This document shows, piece by piece, positions 52,590 through 62,544 of a stretch of DNA of 64,000 bases (the stretch's first letter is position 1; every line of letters starts with the position of its first letter). The notes under the pieces were generated by a model. The model had not been told where the DNA came from. It worked only from the letters and a program-made list of their open reading frames with translations, and did no database searches. The DNA is from Chitinophaga silvisoli (GTDB taxonomy: Bacteria; Bacteroidota; Bacteroidia; Chitinophagales; Chitinophagaceae). The translations under genes were made by a program, and so were the position numbers. The stretch is taken from contig NZ_QTJV01000004.1 in assembly GCF_003412465.1 (NCBI RefSeq), positions 372,001 through 436,000 of the forward strand, written 5' to 3'.

Positions 52590-55294
52590 TTATAGAGTTG
52601 ATTGAATAGTAATTTAAACGTGCCATGTGATTGTCCGCGGAAAGTAATCTCAGGACCAAAGGCATATAATTTTCCACTGCCTATAGGTGCTACAAATGCA
52701 GCCACTCCATCTTTCAGGTAACTTTGTCCCCAGGCCCATCCACTGTGCAGCGGAGTAGCGGTTGAATACCACATCAATTTCTTCACATCTCCACTGACAT
52801 TGAATACCGGACTACGATCGAAATACACATCGGTTTTTGCATGCATACCCGCATTCTCAGCAGCAGTAGTATCTACATCTGCAATGAGTAAACTGCCCGG
52901 GATGTAGAGCTTTGCACCTGACAATGTCTTTTTCGTCTTAGGATCGATGAGTGCATTCTTCACCGGCAGTTTTAAATGATAAGCCAGGTTGGTGCTGGTA
53001 CCTATGGTAACAATGCTGCCACCCGCTTCCAGGAATTTCTTCAACTGGGGCACAGAAGTATCAGCTGTAATACGTCCTAACCAGGGTTTGAATTCAGCCG
53101 ATAATTCTTCCGGTTTAGGCAGTTTGCCAAACCAGTAACTGTCCCGCTTTGGCTTGCCTGTATCAGGAATAGCACCTGTAGCAAATAAGATGATATCATA
53201 CTTCTTGCGCAGCTCACCCTTGTCAATCTCCTGTGAATAAATCATGGTATACTTGTAATGATATTGCTCCATGAGCCATTGCATCCAACCTGCAGGAATA
53301 GAACCACCATAGGTATTCCAGATAGCAATGCGGGCAGGGCTTACAGGTTTTAGTCCTGCGGGAATTACATCAACAGGAGCAACTGTTACCCCCCACTCAT
53401 TCGCCGCTTTTGTTAAGAGTGCTGTTGATTTTGAAGAAACAGGCACATAAAATGCACCTGATGCCATTCTTGAAACTTTTATCCCTGCATTCAGCAAATC
53501 ATTCACGGCAATGAAAACATTATTTTGCCCGGGATTCAATAAATATCCTTTCTTCGCTATCGCAATCGTATTGCCCAGTGGCGACTCTATCTGCCCGTAA
53601 GGCAACTGTGTCAATGGCACATTCACACCATCCAGGATCCGGTCAAACTTCACCCCCATCTGAAATGCCAATGTCCAACCCGCAGCATCATAAGGCCTGA
53701 TAGGAGGTCCACCGGGATACTGAAAATCATTCGGGTGGTCCTGCGGTTCAAACATATCCAGTACATGCGGACGGAATGCCTGTGCAGTCTTTACTACATA
53801 AGACCCCCCAGGATAATGTTTACCAGCTATCGTAAAATCAGCTGTCGCTTTATGAATTGTAACACCCGCACGACTCAGGGCATTGATGAACTTCACCGCT
53901 GTCGGAAAATCTTCCTGGTCAGCAGGGATCACATAGGCCCTCGCATCCCTGTAAGCAGGATTCTTAAAGTAGGTAGCAAAATAAGTATTGACAATTGTAT
54001 CTTCTTTTCCCAAAGACAGGTCGCCACCACTCTCTTCCTTCTTTGCAGAATCTTTTTTAGCCGCAGCAGCAGCTGTTCTGATACTATCTACAAAGCGGGG
54101 ATAGAATGTCCAGTGATCTTCATTCCCCCTGTCAATCGCATTCTTACCCATGTGATAAATATTGTACAGCAGGGTGCTCTTATACTTCGCTGCATAGTCC
54201 AGCACTGCATAGTTCAGCGACACTGAATAGTCTATCGACTGGCGGAAATGCCATTCCTGTGGCACGACCGGGTTCGGCGTTGCACCATTTGGAATTAATC
54301 TTTCCGGTGCCAGTGGCACCGTCTCAGGTGTGGGTCCACCAATGATTTCCGTGAGCAGGCCAATCATGTTATGGAAGTAAGGGGCCGTACGCAGCCCACC
54401 ATTCCACCAGGTAGAAAACTGGGAACCACCCCGCTGTGTATAACCCGGCTTATTCTCTGCATTCAAGCGGTTATTCATCGCAGCACCTACTGCATCAATA
54501 CTCGTTACAATCAGCGGATCGAATACATAGTTAAACGGATCACGGTAAGGAGGCCCTGCCAGCACGGAACCTGCCGGCCCACGCTGGTGATGGTTGTACA
54601 TAATTTGCGGGATCCACTCTACGAACAGCTGCCGGCCTATGTTCTGACTCTCTTTCATATTCATCATATAAAAGTCCCTGTTGTTGTCATGGCCTACATA
54701 CTTCTCATACAACCTTGGAATGTTCATCGCCCGCTTCTTCGGATCTTCCGTACGCATATACCAGTTGGCTACCAGCTCCTGCCCGTCAGGGTTCGCATGT
54801 GTGAAGAGAATGATTACATTTTGCAGGATGTTCATGGTTTCCTCATCAGTACGGGTCACTAACTGGTACATACTCTCGATGAGCTGGTGAGAGCCCACTA
54901 CTTCAGTAGCGTGCAAACCACCATCAATCCATACAACGGCTTTACCTGTTGCAGCCAGTGCCTTTGCCTGGTCATCAGTCAGGCCTTCGGCATGAGCCAG
55001 TTGCTGAGAAATCGTTTTGTATTTCTCCAGTTGCTGCATGTTCTCAGGTGCAGAGACGATGAGCATGTACTGGTGCCTGCCTTCTTCCGTCAGCCCGATG
55101 TCTACCAGCTTCGTTCGGTTGCTCGCTGCGAGTTTTTTGAAATAAGCTTCCGTTTGAGTGTAGTTCGCCAGTTGATAATCATCTCCAATGTTGAAACCAA
55201 AATGTTCTTTAGGAGAAGGGATTTGCTGCTGCGCCCAGGCTGTGGTCAGCGTGAGTGTTAACAAGAGCAGCATGCCGTAGAATGGTTTAGTCAT
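52586..55294 (-). CDS. Exported M14-family zinc carboxypeptidase (first copy)
   Basis: 902-residue paralogue of the M14 protein at 48441, with its own signal peptide (1-22, TAWAQQ). The His-x-x-Glu zinc motif (GLHATE) lies near residues 128-131 and the third ligand in YNHHQRG. The catalytic domain is close to identical in layout to that of its paralogue. The region around 405-435 (AAAAAKKDSAKKEESGGDLSLG) is a low-complexity insert where the two copies differ most. A C-terminal amidotransferase-like fold follows. ATG at 55294, 8 bp after the M20 gene; its TGA overlaps the next gene by 4 bp. Presumably trims C-terminal residues from peptides in the periplasm or on the cell surface. Confidence 0.9.
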   Translation of the reverse strand: MTKPFYGMLLLLTLTLTTAWAQQQIPSPKEHFGFNIGDDYQLANYTQTEAYFKKLAASNRTKLVDIGLTEEGRHQYMLIVSAPENMQQLEKYKTISQQLAHAEGLTDDQAKALAATGKAVVWIDGGLHATEVVGSHQLIESMYQLVTRTDEETMNILQNVIILFTHANPDGQELVANWYMRTEDPKKRAMNIPRLYEKYVGHDNNRDFYMMNMKESQNIGRQLFVEWIPQIMYNHHQRGPAGSVLAGPPYRDPFNYVFDPLIVTSIDAVGAAMNNRLNAENKPGYTQRGGSQFSTWWNGGLRTAPYFHNMIGLLTEIIGGPTPETVPLAPERLIPNGATPNPVVPQEWHFRQSIDYSVSLNYAVLDYAAKYKSTLLYNIYHMGKNAIDRGNEDHWTFYPRFVDSIRTAAAAAKKDSAKKEESGGDLSLGKEDTIVNTYFATYFKNPAYRDARAYVIPADQEDFPTAVKFINALSRAGVTIHKATADFTIAGKHYPGGSYVVKTAQAFRPHVLDMFEPQDHPNDFQYPGGPPIRPYDAAGWTLAFQMGVKFDRILDGVNVPLTQLPYGQIESPLGNTIAIAKKGYLLNPGQNNVFIAVNDLLNAGIKVSRMASGAFYVPVSSKSTALLTKAANEWGVTVAPVDVIPAGLKPVSPARIAIWNTYGGSIPAGWMQWLMEQYHYKYTMIYSQEIDKGELRKKYDIILFATGAIPDTGKPKRDSYWFGKLPKPEELSAEFKPWLGRITADTSVPQLKKFLEAGGSIVTIGTSTNLAYHLKLPVKNALIDPKTKKTLSGAKLYIPGSLLIADVDTTAAENAGMHAKTDVYFDRSPVFNVSGDVKKLMWYSTATPLHSGWAWGQSYLKDGVAAFVAPIGSGKLYAFGPEITFRGQSHGTFKLLFNQLYK

Positions 55295-55302
55295 AAGCCT
55301 TT

Positions 55303-56598
55303 TTATTTTGCTATACCGGCTTCCGCCAATAAGATCAATAGTGCCTGCTGGATGCCCTTATATCCTTTGTCATTCACCCACCACTCAGGGAGTGCATGCG
55401 CATTGCCGCCTATACCACCTGTACCAATGGTAATAGCGGGAATACCTTTGGAAATAGGAATATTCGAATTGGTAGAACCTACCGTCAAAGAAGGTGTATC
55501 ACCCATGTAAGTGATCACCGCCATCATATGCTGAATCAGGGACTGTGCAGTATCACCCACCCCGGAAGGCCGGTCGCCAATCAGCTTCATGTCGACAGTA
55601 AGATTAGCACCTGATTTTTTCATCTTGTTTTCTTCTGCCAGCGCACGGGCTACAGCAGCATGTAATAGTTGATCACAGGCCGCTACACGCTCCGGACTTT
55701 CTGATCGCATATCCACTTCCATCCAGCTCTCAAATGGAATGGAATTTACAGAAGTACCCCCACCAATCACACCTACATTGTATGTGAGCCGTAAGCCGGG
55801 AGCCTTTGTAAGAGAGTCAGCCGCCACACACCAGTAAGCAATCGCCCTGCCCAGTGCATTGTGCGGATTACCCAGGCCAAAGGAACCAGAGGAATGTCCG
55901 CCCGGTCCTTTGAAAGTAATGCGGTAACGATGCGACCCCAGGCCCCTGTGATTTACATGTGCGCTCATCCAGCCATCAATCGCGATATAAGTATCTATCT
56001 TTCCCGGACCTTTATCGCTGAACAGGTTTTTCACACCTCTCAGATCCCCCTGCCCTTCTTCACCTACAGTACCGATAAAGAGTACATTGGCATTTGTTTC
56101 AATCCCTGTTTTCTCCATCGCCGTCAGCACAGTAAGTACTACAGACAGTGCCCTGGTATCATCCACTATTCCGGGCGCTGCCAGGGTATCGCCCCTGTGT
56201 TTTACTTTAGTATCGGTACCCTCCGGGAATACAGTATCCATATGCCCTTCCAGTACAACAGTTTTTTTTCCATCTTTACCTTTGCGCAGGGCGATCACGT
56301 TCCCCACATTATCCGTCCATACACTGTCAGCACCCGCTGCCTTCAGCATAGATGCATATTGCTTTGCCCTTACCTCTTCCTTGTAGGGAGGTGCTGGTAT
56401 TTCTGTCAGTAAAATGTGATTAGCAATCGTCTGTGGTTCCATATCCACAATCGTCTGAAACGCTTTCTTCACCACTGGTTTCTCTGCAAGCGATTTGATT
56501 TCGGTCAGGTACTTTTTATCGGCCACTCCTTTGCGGTCCTGCGCATACATACTCATCACCGTATGCAACAGTGCAGCTGTCAAAATTATTTTCTTCAT
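55303..56598 (-). CDS. Exported M20-family peptidase
   Basis: Zinc aminopeptidase/carboxypeptidase-type M20 protein of 431 residues with a signal peptide (1-20, SMYAQ). The metal-binding motifs are EGHMDTVFPEG (His119, Asp121), GIVDDTRAL (Asp near 153) and GTVGEEGQGD (Glu pair near 188); this arrangement is closer to peptidase T/M20 di- and tripeptidases than to the AbgB group at 51138. A dimerisation domain (about 220-330) is inserted as usual. ATG at 56598, only 3 bp after the lipoprotein gene. Expected to release amino acids from small peptides. Confidence 0.88.
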   Translation of the reverse strand: MKKIILTAALLHTVMSMYAQDRKGVADKKYLTEIKSLAEKPVVKKAFQTIVDMEPQTIANHILLTEIPAPPYKEEVRAKQYASMLKAAGADSVWTDNVGNVIALRKGKDGKKTVVLEGHMDTVFPEGTDTKVKHRGDTLAAPGIVDDTRALSVVLTVLTAMEKTGIETNANVLFIGTVGEEGQGDLRGVKNLFSDKGPGKIDTYIAIDGWMSAHVNHRGLGSHRYRITFKGPGGHSSGSFGLGNPHNALGRAIAYWCVAADSLTKAPGLRLTYNVGVIGGGTSVNSIPFESWMEVDMRSESPERVAACDQLLHAAVARALAEENKMKKSGANLTVDMKLIGDRPSGVGDTAQSLIQHMMAVITYMGDTPSLTVGSTNSNIPISKGIPAITIGTGGIGGNAHALPEWWVNDKGYKGIQQALLILLAEAGIAK

Positions 56599-56601
56599 TG
56601 C

Positions 56602-57216
56602 TTACTGGTTTTTAAATCTTACTCCAACCCTACAATCTCCCGGTTCGCCACGGGATTCATCACAGATATTATTGTAGAAGGTGACAATTCTCCTGCCATC
56701 GGACAGGTTCAGAATGAATTTGAAAAGGAAATAATCGTTGACAGCCACTGCACTAAGGTCAACATTATTTAGTGCAGCCAGTTCCGCTGCTGTGAAGATA
56801 AAAGTTTTTGGGAATTCTGTAACTGTTTCGTACAAATGGTCATTCGCCCCTACGATACTTGGCAGCGGAAACTGTGCTATATTGGTATATTGGTTACCCG
56901 GCGATGAGATTACCAATGGATAAGCGGGTACACTGCTCTCCGCTTTATTGTAACTATTGTATACCTCGATAGAAGTAACCGTCACTTTATTGAACCCCGC
57001 CCATTCCAATGTAAAGGAAAACTGCTGCGATGCCAGGTCAGCCGCCTTCTTGTTGAAGAACACTACCTTACCTGCCTGGCGGGTAGGCAGCGCCGATTTG
57101 GTCGTATCGATCGTTACAATCGGTACAGCAGTGTATTGATAATCTTCCCACTCATAATGTGCCTTTTTACAGGCACAGATCAATAATATTGAAAGCATGA
57201 ATATTGTTGGCTTCAT
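56602..57216 (-). CDS. Lipoprotein of the SusCD locus, unknown function
   Basis: 204-residue lipoprotein. The signal ends ICAC, so Cys16 is the likely lipidated residue. I do not recognise the family. The mature part looks beta-rich: AGKVVFFNKKAADLASQQFSFTLEWAGFNKVTVTSIEVYNSY, and later KFILNLSDGRRIVTFYNNICDESRGEPGDCRVGVRF. Two cysteines near the C-terminus could form a disulfide. Position directly after susD (26 bp) and before the M20 peptidase (3 bp) suggests a surface-exposed substrate-binding accessory, in the place SusE/F-like proteins take in other loci (inference). Confidence 0.7.
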   Translation of the reverse strand: MKPTIFMLSILLICACKKAHYEWEDYQYTAVPIVTIDTTKSALPTRQAGKVVFFNKKAADLASQQFSFTLEWAGFNKVTVTSIEVYNSYNKAESSVPAYPLVISSPGNQYTNIAQFPLPSIVGANDHLYETVTEFPKTFIFTAAELAALNNVDLSAVAVNDYFLFKFILNLSDGRRIVTFYNNICDESRGEPGDCRVGVRFKNQ

Positions 57217-57242
57217 AAATAATAATTTGGTTGATAAGTAGC

Positions 57243-58826
57243 TTATTTATCCCAGAACACCGGCGTAATTTGCTGTGCCACCTGCAGACTGCTCACATCC
57301 TCTCCCAGGCTGGTATTCGCACTCAGCTCTGTCTGTGAATAATAGAGGCGCAGTGGGAATGTATTGAGTGGCGACAATGGCGTGCGCAATACAGGCAATG
57401 CTGTTCTGCGGTAATCATTATATGTCTCCATGCCATTGCCATAAGTCGCAATATATTTCTGCGTCATCACCAGCGATAACCTGCCCGCAGCATCAGCAGC
57501 ATCGTAAGCAGCCAACTGCTTATTCACAAATCCCGTAATCGTTGCTCCTGGTATCGTCACACCTCCCCGGGTAGAACTGAAGGTACTTACACTATTCAGG
57601 TGCGCCGTGATACCATCTGCAAAATTCTGCCGCGCATCGTCCCCCGTACCCAGCGTAAGTGCAGCCTCTGCCCTGATAAATTTTACCATCGCATTTGTGA
57701 TCAACGGAATGATGCCTGATCCCGTACCATCAGTAGAAGCAACCACCTTTACACTGCCAGTGGCATCAGTATTGGTGAGATACACATTTGCAGATGTGAG
57801 ATTGTTGATACTCGCATTGTCATACAAACCACCAGCCGGATAAATACCAAAAGTAGAACGGCGATTCAGGTCCGCAGGAGCTGCCGTTCCATCACCCGGA
57901 TTACGGCCATAATAACCGTTGCTGTTAGTAGAGTTGTTCAGCCCCGCAGTAGCATTCTGCCTGAAAATGAAATAGCGCAATCTTGGATCATCGTTATTAA
58001 ACAGCAGATCGATAAACGCCTGGTTCATGTAGAACGTTTTGCTGGACTGGTATTCTGACCGATGCCATGGATGCCTGTTGTTCGGGTTTTGCAAAGGACC
58101 GAACTTAAATGTATAATCCAGGTTATTATTATTGATCAGCGTTGAATCAGTGATCAGTGCCCTGATAGCAGTAGCTGAGCGGTTGGCATCTACAAGCCTG
58201 ATCTGGTTGTAGAGTTTTAACTGCAGTGAATGTGCCATTGCTATCCAGGAAGCCTTTGCACCACTGTACATCATATCAGCAGATGCAGGTACGAGTGTAG
58301 TAGTGGATACTTTATTAGCATCAGCAATTGCATCTTCAATCAGGCTCAGCACACTCTCGTAAATAGTTTCCCCTTTATCGAATGCAGGACTTACATTCGT
58401 TTGTCCATTCTCCGCTTCCGAATAAGGAATGTCGCCCCACATATCTACCATCATACTCACCAGGTAGGCCTTTTCAAGTTTTGCGATAGCTACATATCCC
58501 CAGTCATTTTCAGTAGTACCACTGTTGATGATCGCCTCCAGGTCATTCAGGGTCTGGCTGTAAAAACCATCCCAGGGATCATCAAAACTGGTGCCCTGCT
58601 GTTGGTAACGACCCAGATCAGAAGAAAAGACCGTATGCTGTACAAAGGTTTCCGTGCCACTGTTCAGCTCATACATGTTAGCTGCCATCGATACCTCAGT
58701 AGAAGGCAGCAACAGGGATCGCTGGGCAGTAGTAGGATTGTTCGGGTCTGTATTGATATCTACAAACTTCTTACAGGAACAAAGTCCTGCTAAGAGAGAA
58801 ATATATAAAAGCGTTTTTGACTGCAT
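57243..58826 (-). CDS. SusD/RagB-family outer-membrane nutrient-binding lipoprotein
   Basis: Surface lipoprotein of 527 residues that forms the lid over its SusC transporter. The lipobox is GLCSC (lipidated Cys near 18), then KKFVDINTDPNNPTTAQRSLLLPSTEVSMA, the standard SusD-like start, followed by TPR-like helices and the C-terminal RRTALPVLRTPLSPLNTFPLRLYYSQTEL segment typical of the SusD-like group. The partner susC lies 10 bp upstream. In this family the pair may import glycans or, as in RagAB, peptides. ATG at 58826. Confidence 0.93.
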   Translation of the reverse strand: MQSKTLLYISLLAGLCSCKKFVDINTDPNNPTTAQRSLLLPSTEVSMAANMYELNSGTETFVQHTVFSSDLGRYQQQGTSFDDPWDGFYSQTLNDLEAIINSGTTENDWGYVAIAKLEKAYLVSMMVDMWGDIPYSEAENGQTNVSPAFDKGETIYESVLSLIEDAIADANKVSTTTLVPASADMMYSGAKASWIAMAHSLQLKLYNQIRLVDANRSATAIRALITDSTLINNNNLDYTFKFGPLQNPNNRHPWHRSEYQSSKTFYMNQAFIDLLFNNDDPRLRYFIFRQNATAGLNNSTNSNGYYGRNPGDGTAAPADLNRRSTFGIYPAGGLYDNASINNLTSANVYLTNTDATGSVKVVASTDGTGSGIIPLITNAMVKFIRAEAALTLGTGDDARQNFADGITAHLNSVSTFSSTRGGVTIPGATITGFVNKQLAAYDAADAAGRLSLVMTQKYIATYGNGMETYNDYRRTALPVLRTPLSPLNTFPLRLYYSQTELSANTSLGEDVSSLQVAQQITPVFWDK

Positions 58827-58836
58827 AATTATACAA

Positions 58837-61800
58837 TTAGAATGAACACCTTAAGTTGACACCATATCTCTTGGTAGTAGGTACAGAGAGGTTATCATAC
58901 CCCTGCGAGTTACCCACACCCAAAGAACTTACCTCAGGATCGAAATTGCTGTACTTAGGGAAGTTCGGCGCGTTGTACCAGAGGTTACGACCTGTTATTG
59001 AAATGCTGGCCGAGCCAAAAGGCGTTCTGCCCAGGAAGCTCTTTGGCAGTTCGTAGGCCAACGCGACTTCTCTCAGTCTGAATACAGTGGCATCAAAGAT
59101 GGAGCCTTCCATTACCCCACCGGGGCCCATACCACCATTGAAGAAATGATCTTCGTAAGACATCGCCACATTGTTTGGAATCTTGTTCCCTTTATCATCC
59201 AATAATGGCGTGAGGGTATTGGCATCTCCAAGTACACCCGGCGATACGATCTGGAATTCACGTTTCTCTGTATCACGGGTCACACCGCGCGACATCATCT
59301 GACCTACAGTATTAGAGTACATCTGTCCACCCTGTTTCCAGTCGAACTGCACATTCAGTGAGATGTTCCTAAAACGGAAAGTGTTCGTGATGCCTACGAT
59401 GAAATCAGGATTTGGATTCCCAATCGCTTTCAGTGAACCGGATACCAGTGGCTTACCCGAACTTGGGTCAATCAGGATATTTCCTTCATCATCACGTGCA
59501 TAAGCAGTACCCTGAATCAATCCATAAGGACTGCCTACAATGTGCACGCTGCTGGTACCATTTGTACCACCGTAACTGAATTTTTCATAACCTCCCAGGT
59601 CCTTGATCATATTCCTGTTGCGTGTGAAGTTGGCATTGATATCCCAGTTGAAACCATTCCTTTTCTGAATTGGCGACGCATTGAAACCAATCTCAATTCC
59701 TTTGTTGGTCGCCTCACCCAGGTTCAGGATCTGTGTAGTATAACCGGAAGAAGGTGCAGCGGTTACTTCAAAGATCTGTGAAGTACTGCGCTTGTTGTAG
59801 AAAGTGAAATCAATACCGATGCGGTTGTTGAAGAACTGCAATTCAGTACCTACTTCCAGTTCTGTGATGAACTCCGGCTTCAGGTTAGCATTTGTCAACA
59901 GGTTAGACTGCGTAACGATATTATAGGTGCTACCACCAGCAGGCGTGAATGGCAGGCCTACATTCGAAGGTGTGGTAGCGCCACCCAGAATGGCATTGAT
60001 CTGGTAGAAAGCAGCTGTCTGATAAGGCGATGCTTCATTACCTACGCGGGTATACCCTGCTCTCACCTTACCAAAGCTCAGCACATCTTTCGGCAACTGA
60101 AAGGCTTCGGTGAACACAAGTGATCCATTCACCCCACCATAAAAGTAACTACGGTTATTGGCAGGCAGTGTAGAAGAAATATCATTACGGCCTACAAGGT
60201 TCAGGGATAAATAGTTCTTGTAGTCAAAGGTGATGTCCGTGAAGAAGGCATAATACCTTTGCTTCAGCAGGTTCCTGTTATTGGTGAGCTGAACACCGGT
60301 CACAGAGCTGGTGTTGTTAATATCATGCAGATCAGCCACGATGATATTATCTCCGTAAAATGCTTTCCGGTCTGTAAATCGCTGGTTCACATTATTACCC
60401 AGGATGGCGCGTACAGAGATATCGGAAGTTACTGAATGGGTCGCCGTTAATAAGAGGGTGTTATCCAATTCCTGCCTGTAGATATTATCAGTAGTGATAC
60501 TACCTGCGGAGTAGGAAGAAGAACCTTTTCCTCTTACACTCATTCTACGATCGGTATAAGCATTGAAACCGATTGTATTTTGAACGTTGAGCCAGGTGAA
60601 GGGATCGAAACCAACAATCAGGTTACCATAATACCTGTCTACATCGCTGGTGTTAGGACTGTGCTTTACAGACCAGTAAGGGTTGTCTACGCCTGTGTAG
60701 TCGTACACGTTACTACCATCAATAGGGTTTTCATAGGGATAGTTTGTAAGGTCGTAGCTGGTGGGTACATACATCAGTGTAGACATGATAGAGCCGGTGA
60801 GACCTCCTACCGGTGGAGTCTTCTGGCGGGTTGTCACATAGTTGATGGAACCACTGGCATAGAATTTATTTTCGAGTTTGATATTCCCGCCGATATTCAT
60901 CGAAGTACGTTTGATTTCATTTCCAGGCACTACACCTTTGTTGTCGGTGTTGGAAAAACCAGCTGTAAAATTGCCTCTTTCAGTACCGGAAGAAATGGAG
61001 ATTGCATTCTCAAATACATTCCCCGTGCGGAAAAAATTCTTTGCGTTCTGCGTTGCATAAGATTTATAAGGCACCTGGATCGGGGTAACACCGTCCGCTT
61101 CATAGAACTCAGGAAACACCGCGGAAGAAAACTGCCTGGTCAGCTGATGAGGGATAGTAGACCGTGTAGGCAACATACTCTCCACCCCTTCAAAAGGTTG
61201 GCCCCAGGAGGCATATACACCCTGGCGATAATCGTTGTTCGTACCCTGACCATATTTGGTTTGATATTCGGGTAAGCCTGCCACCTGTTCAATAGAATAG
61301 CCGGCATTATAAGTGATCTCTGTGCCTTTGCGGGTTTTCTTCTTACCTGCCTTAGTGGTGATGATGATGGCTCCATTCGCAGCCCTGGATCCATACAATG
61401 CGGCGGCTGCTGCACCTTTCAGCACCGTCATACTCTGAATGTTATTCGGGTCCAGGTCAAAGGCGCGGTTGGTCACACCCACACCACCTACCGTAGATGC
61501 ACCTACGCTGGCAAAGGTGCTGTTATCAAACGGTACGCCATCCACCACGAAGAGCGGCTGGTTATTACCATTCAGGGAGGAGTTACCACGGATAGTGATA
61601 TTGGTGCCACCACCTGCCACCCCACCTGCGGAGGAGATATTCACACCTGCTACTTTACCCTGGAGGGCACGAACAGGATCGGGTTCTGATTTCTGTGCTA
61701 ATTTGTCGGAAGATACGGTGCTCACTGAATACCCCAGGCTCGTCTTCTGGCGGGCAATACCAGCCGCAGTCACCACCACATCATGCAGTTGTTTTACAGC

Positions 61801-62346
61801 GGCCTTCAATTGAATCACGCCTGATTCAGCAACAGGTATTTCCATGACATGATACCCGATGGCCGTCACCACCAGGGTAGCGCCGGTTTTTACTTTCAGG
61901 GAGAAAGAACCATCCCCGCCGGAAGTTACACCATTGCTGGTACCTTTCTCCACAATAGTAGTACCTGGATAAGGTTCACCGTTTTCGCTCAATACCTTTC
62001 CCCTGATGGTGGTGTCTGCAATAATATTTTGTTCACTGTGATCTTTTAAAATAATAAATCCATCATTGACTACGTATTTGATATCCAGTTGTCCCAATAC
62101 CTTATTCAGTACACTCCCCAGTTCTTCATCCTTTGCCCTGGCACTTATTTTCGTATCCATGGCAATGTGATTGGAGCTGTACACAAACTTTACATCGGCT
62201 TTGTTTTTGATCTGACTGAGTACATTGCGCAGACTTTCATCATCTGCCTGTAGTGAGATCTTTTTGTTTAGAATACTCTGGGCATAGGCGATCCTCCCGT
62301 ATAGACTGACGAGCAGCACTATCCCGATAAAAGCTTTTACACTCAT
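58837..62346 (-). CDS. SusC/RagA-family TonB-dependent outer-membrane transporter with STN domain
   Basis: Outer-membrane active transporter of 1169 residues. A signal peptide (about 1-22) is followed by an STN/secretin-TonB N-terminal signalling domain (about 30-102: LQADDESLRNVLSQIKNKADVKFVYSS). Next come a carboxypeptidase-regulatory-like domain (about 115-190: GKVLSENGEPYPGTTIVEKGTSNGVTS), a plug (about 195-335, with VLKGAAAAALYGSRAANGAIIITTK) and a large beta-barrel to the C-terminus. The STN domain is the part that contacts FecR in transporters that signal to an ECF sigma factor. fecR and the sigma gene lie directly upstream, so the trio is complete. ATG at 62346. No TAnnTTTG box is present between fecR and this gene. 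Confidence 0.95.
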   Translation of the reverse strand: MSVKAFIGIVLLVSLYGRIAYAQSILNKKISLQADDESLRNVLSQIKNKADVKFVYSSNHIAMDTKISARAKDEELGSVLNKVLGQLDIKYVVNDGFIILKDHSEQNIIADTTIRGKVLSENGEPYPGTTIVEKGTSNGVTSGGDGSFSLKVKTGATLVVTAIGYHVMEIPVAESGVIQLKAAVKQLHDVVVTAAGIARQKTSLGYSVSTVSSDKLAQKSEPDPVRALQGKVAGVNISSAGGVAGGGTNITIRGNSSLNGNNQPLFVVDGVPFDNSTFASVGASTVGGVGVTNRAFDLDPNNIQSMTVLKGAAAAALYGSRAANGAIIITTKAGKKKTRKGTEITYNAGYSIEQVAGLPEYQTKYGQGTNNDYRQGVYASWGQPFEGVESMLPTRSTIPHQLTRQFSSAVFPEFYEADGVTPIQVPYKSYATQNAKNFFRTGNVFENAISISSGTERGNFTAGFSNTDNKGVVPGNEIKRTSMNIGGNIKLENKFYASGSINYVTTRQKTPPVGGLTGSIMSTLMYVPTSYDLTNYPYENPIDGSNVYDYTGVDNPYWSVKHSPNTSDVDRYYGNLIVGFDPFTWLNVQNTIGFNAYTDRRMSVRGKGSSSYSAGSITTDNIYRQELDNTLLLTATHSVTSDISVRAILGNNVNQRFTDRKAFYGDNIIVADLHDINNTSSVTGVQLTNNRNLLKQRYYAFFTDITFDYKNYLSLNLVGRNDISSTLPANNRSYFYGGVNGSLVFTEAFQLPKDVLSFGKVRAGYTRVGNEASPYQTAAFYQINAILGGATTPSNVGLPFTPAGGSTYNIVTQSNLLTNANLKPEFITELEVGTELQFFNNRIGIDFTFYNKRSTSQIFEVTAAPSSGYTTQILNLGEATNKGIEIGFNASPIQKRNGFNWDINANFTRNRNMIKDLGGYEKFSYGGTNGTSSVHIVGSPYGLIQGTAYARDDEGNILIDPSSGKPLVSGSLKAIGNPNPDFIVGITNTFRFRNISLNVQFDWKQGGQMYSNTVGQMMSRGVTRDTEKREFQIVSPGVLGDANTLTPLLDDKGNKIPNNVAMSYEDHFFNGGMGPGGVMEGSIFDATVFRLREVALAYELPKSFLGRTPFGSASISITGRNLWYNAPNFPKYSNFDPEVSSLGVGNSQGYDNLSVPTTKRYGVNLRCSF

Positions 62347-62544
62347 AGACGAATTACTTTGTAGATTTCTGGTTGATTAAGGCAAAGCATTCCCTGACCA
62401 CGTTTGCGCGTAGTGCATGCAGGGGCGATCATTCATTCTTAACAGGGGATTACATCCTGTAGTATTGTAGTTGTTTAGCTACTGTCATAGGCAATTGTTT
62501 TTTTGTGTGATACTTCCTGATCCTGGTTGATAGTTCATGACGAC

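Noticed and set aside
54371..54862. Open frames antisense to the M14 and M20 peptidases (also near 50214-50738, 53735-54226 and 55861-56412)
   Set aside because: Similar antisense frames appear in the same place in both M14 paralogues, which follows from shared codon composition and not from real genes.
48441..55294. Assembly artefact as the source of the two M14 copies
   Set aside because: The copies differ throughout at the nucleotide level and have different signal peptides and inserts, so they are true paralogues.
60580..61275. Open frame of 231 codons antisense to susC
   Set aside because: The reverse strand carries an unmistakable SusC coding sequence; the antisense product has no family features and no promoter.
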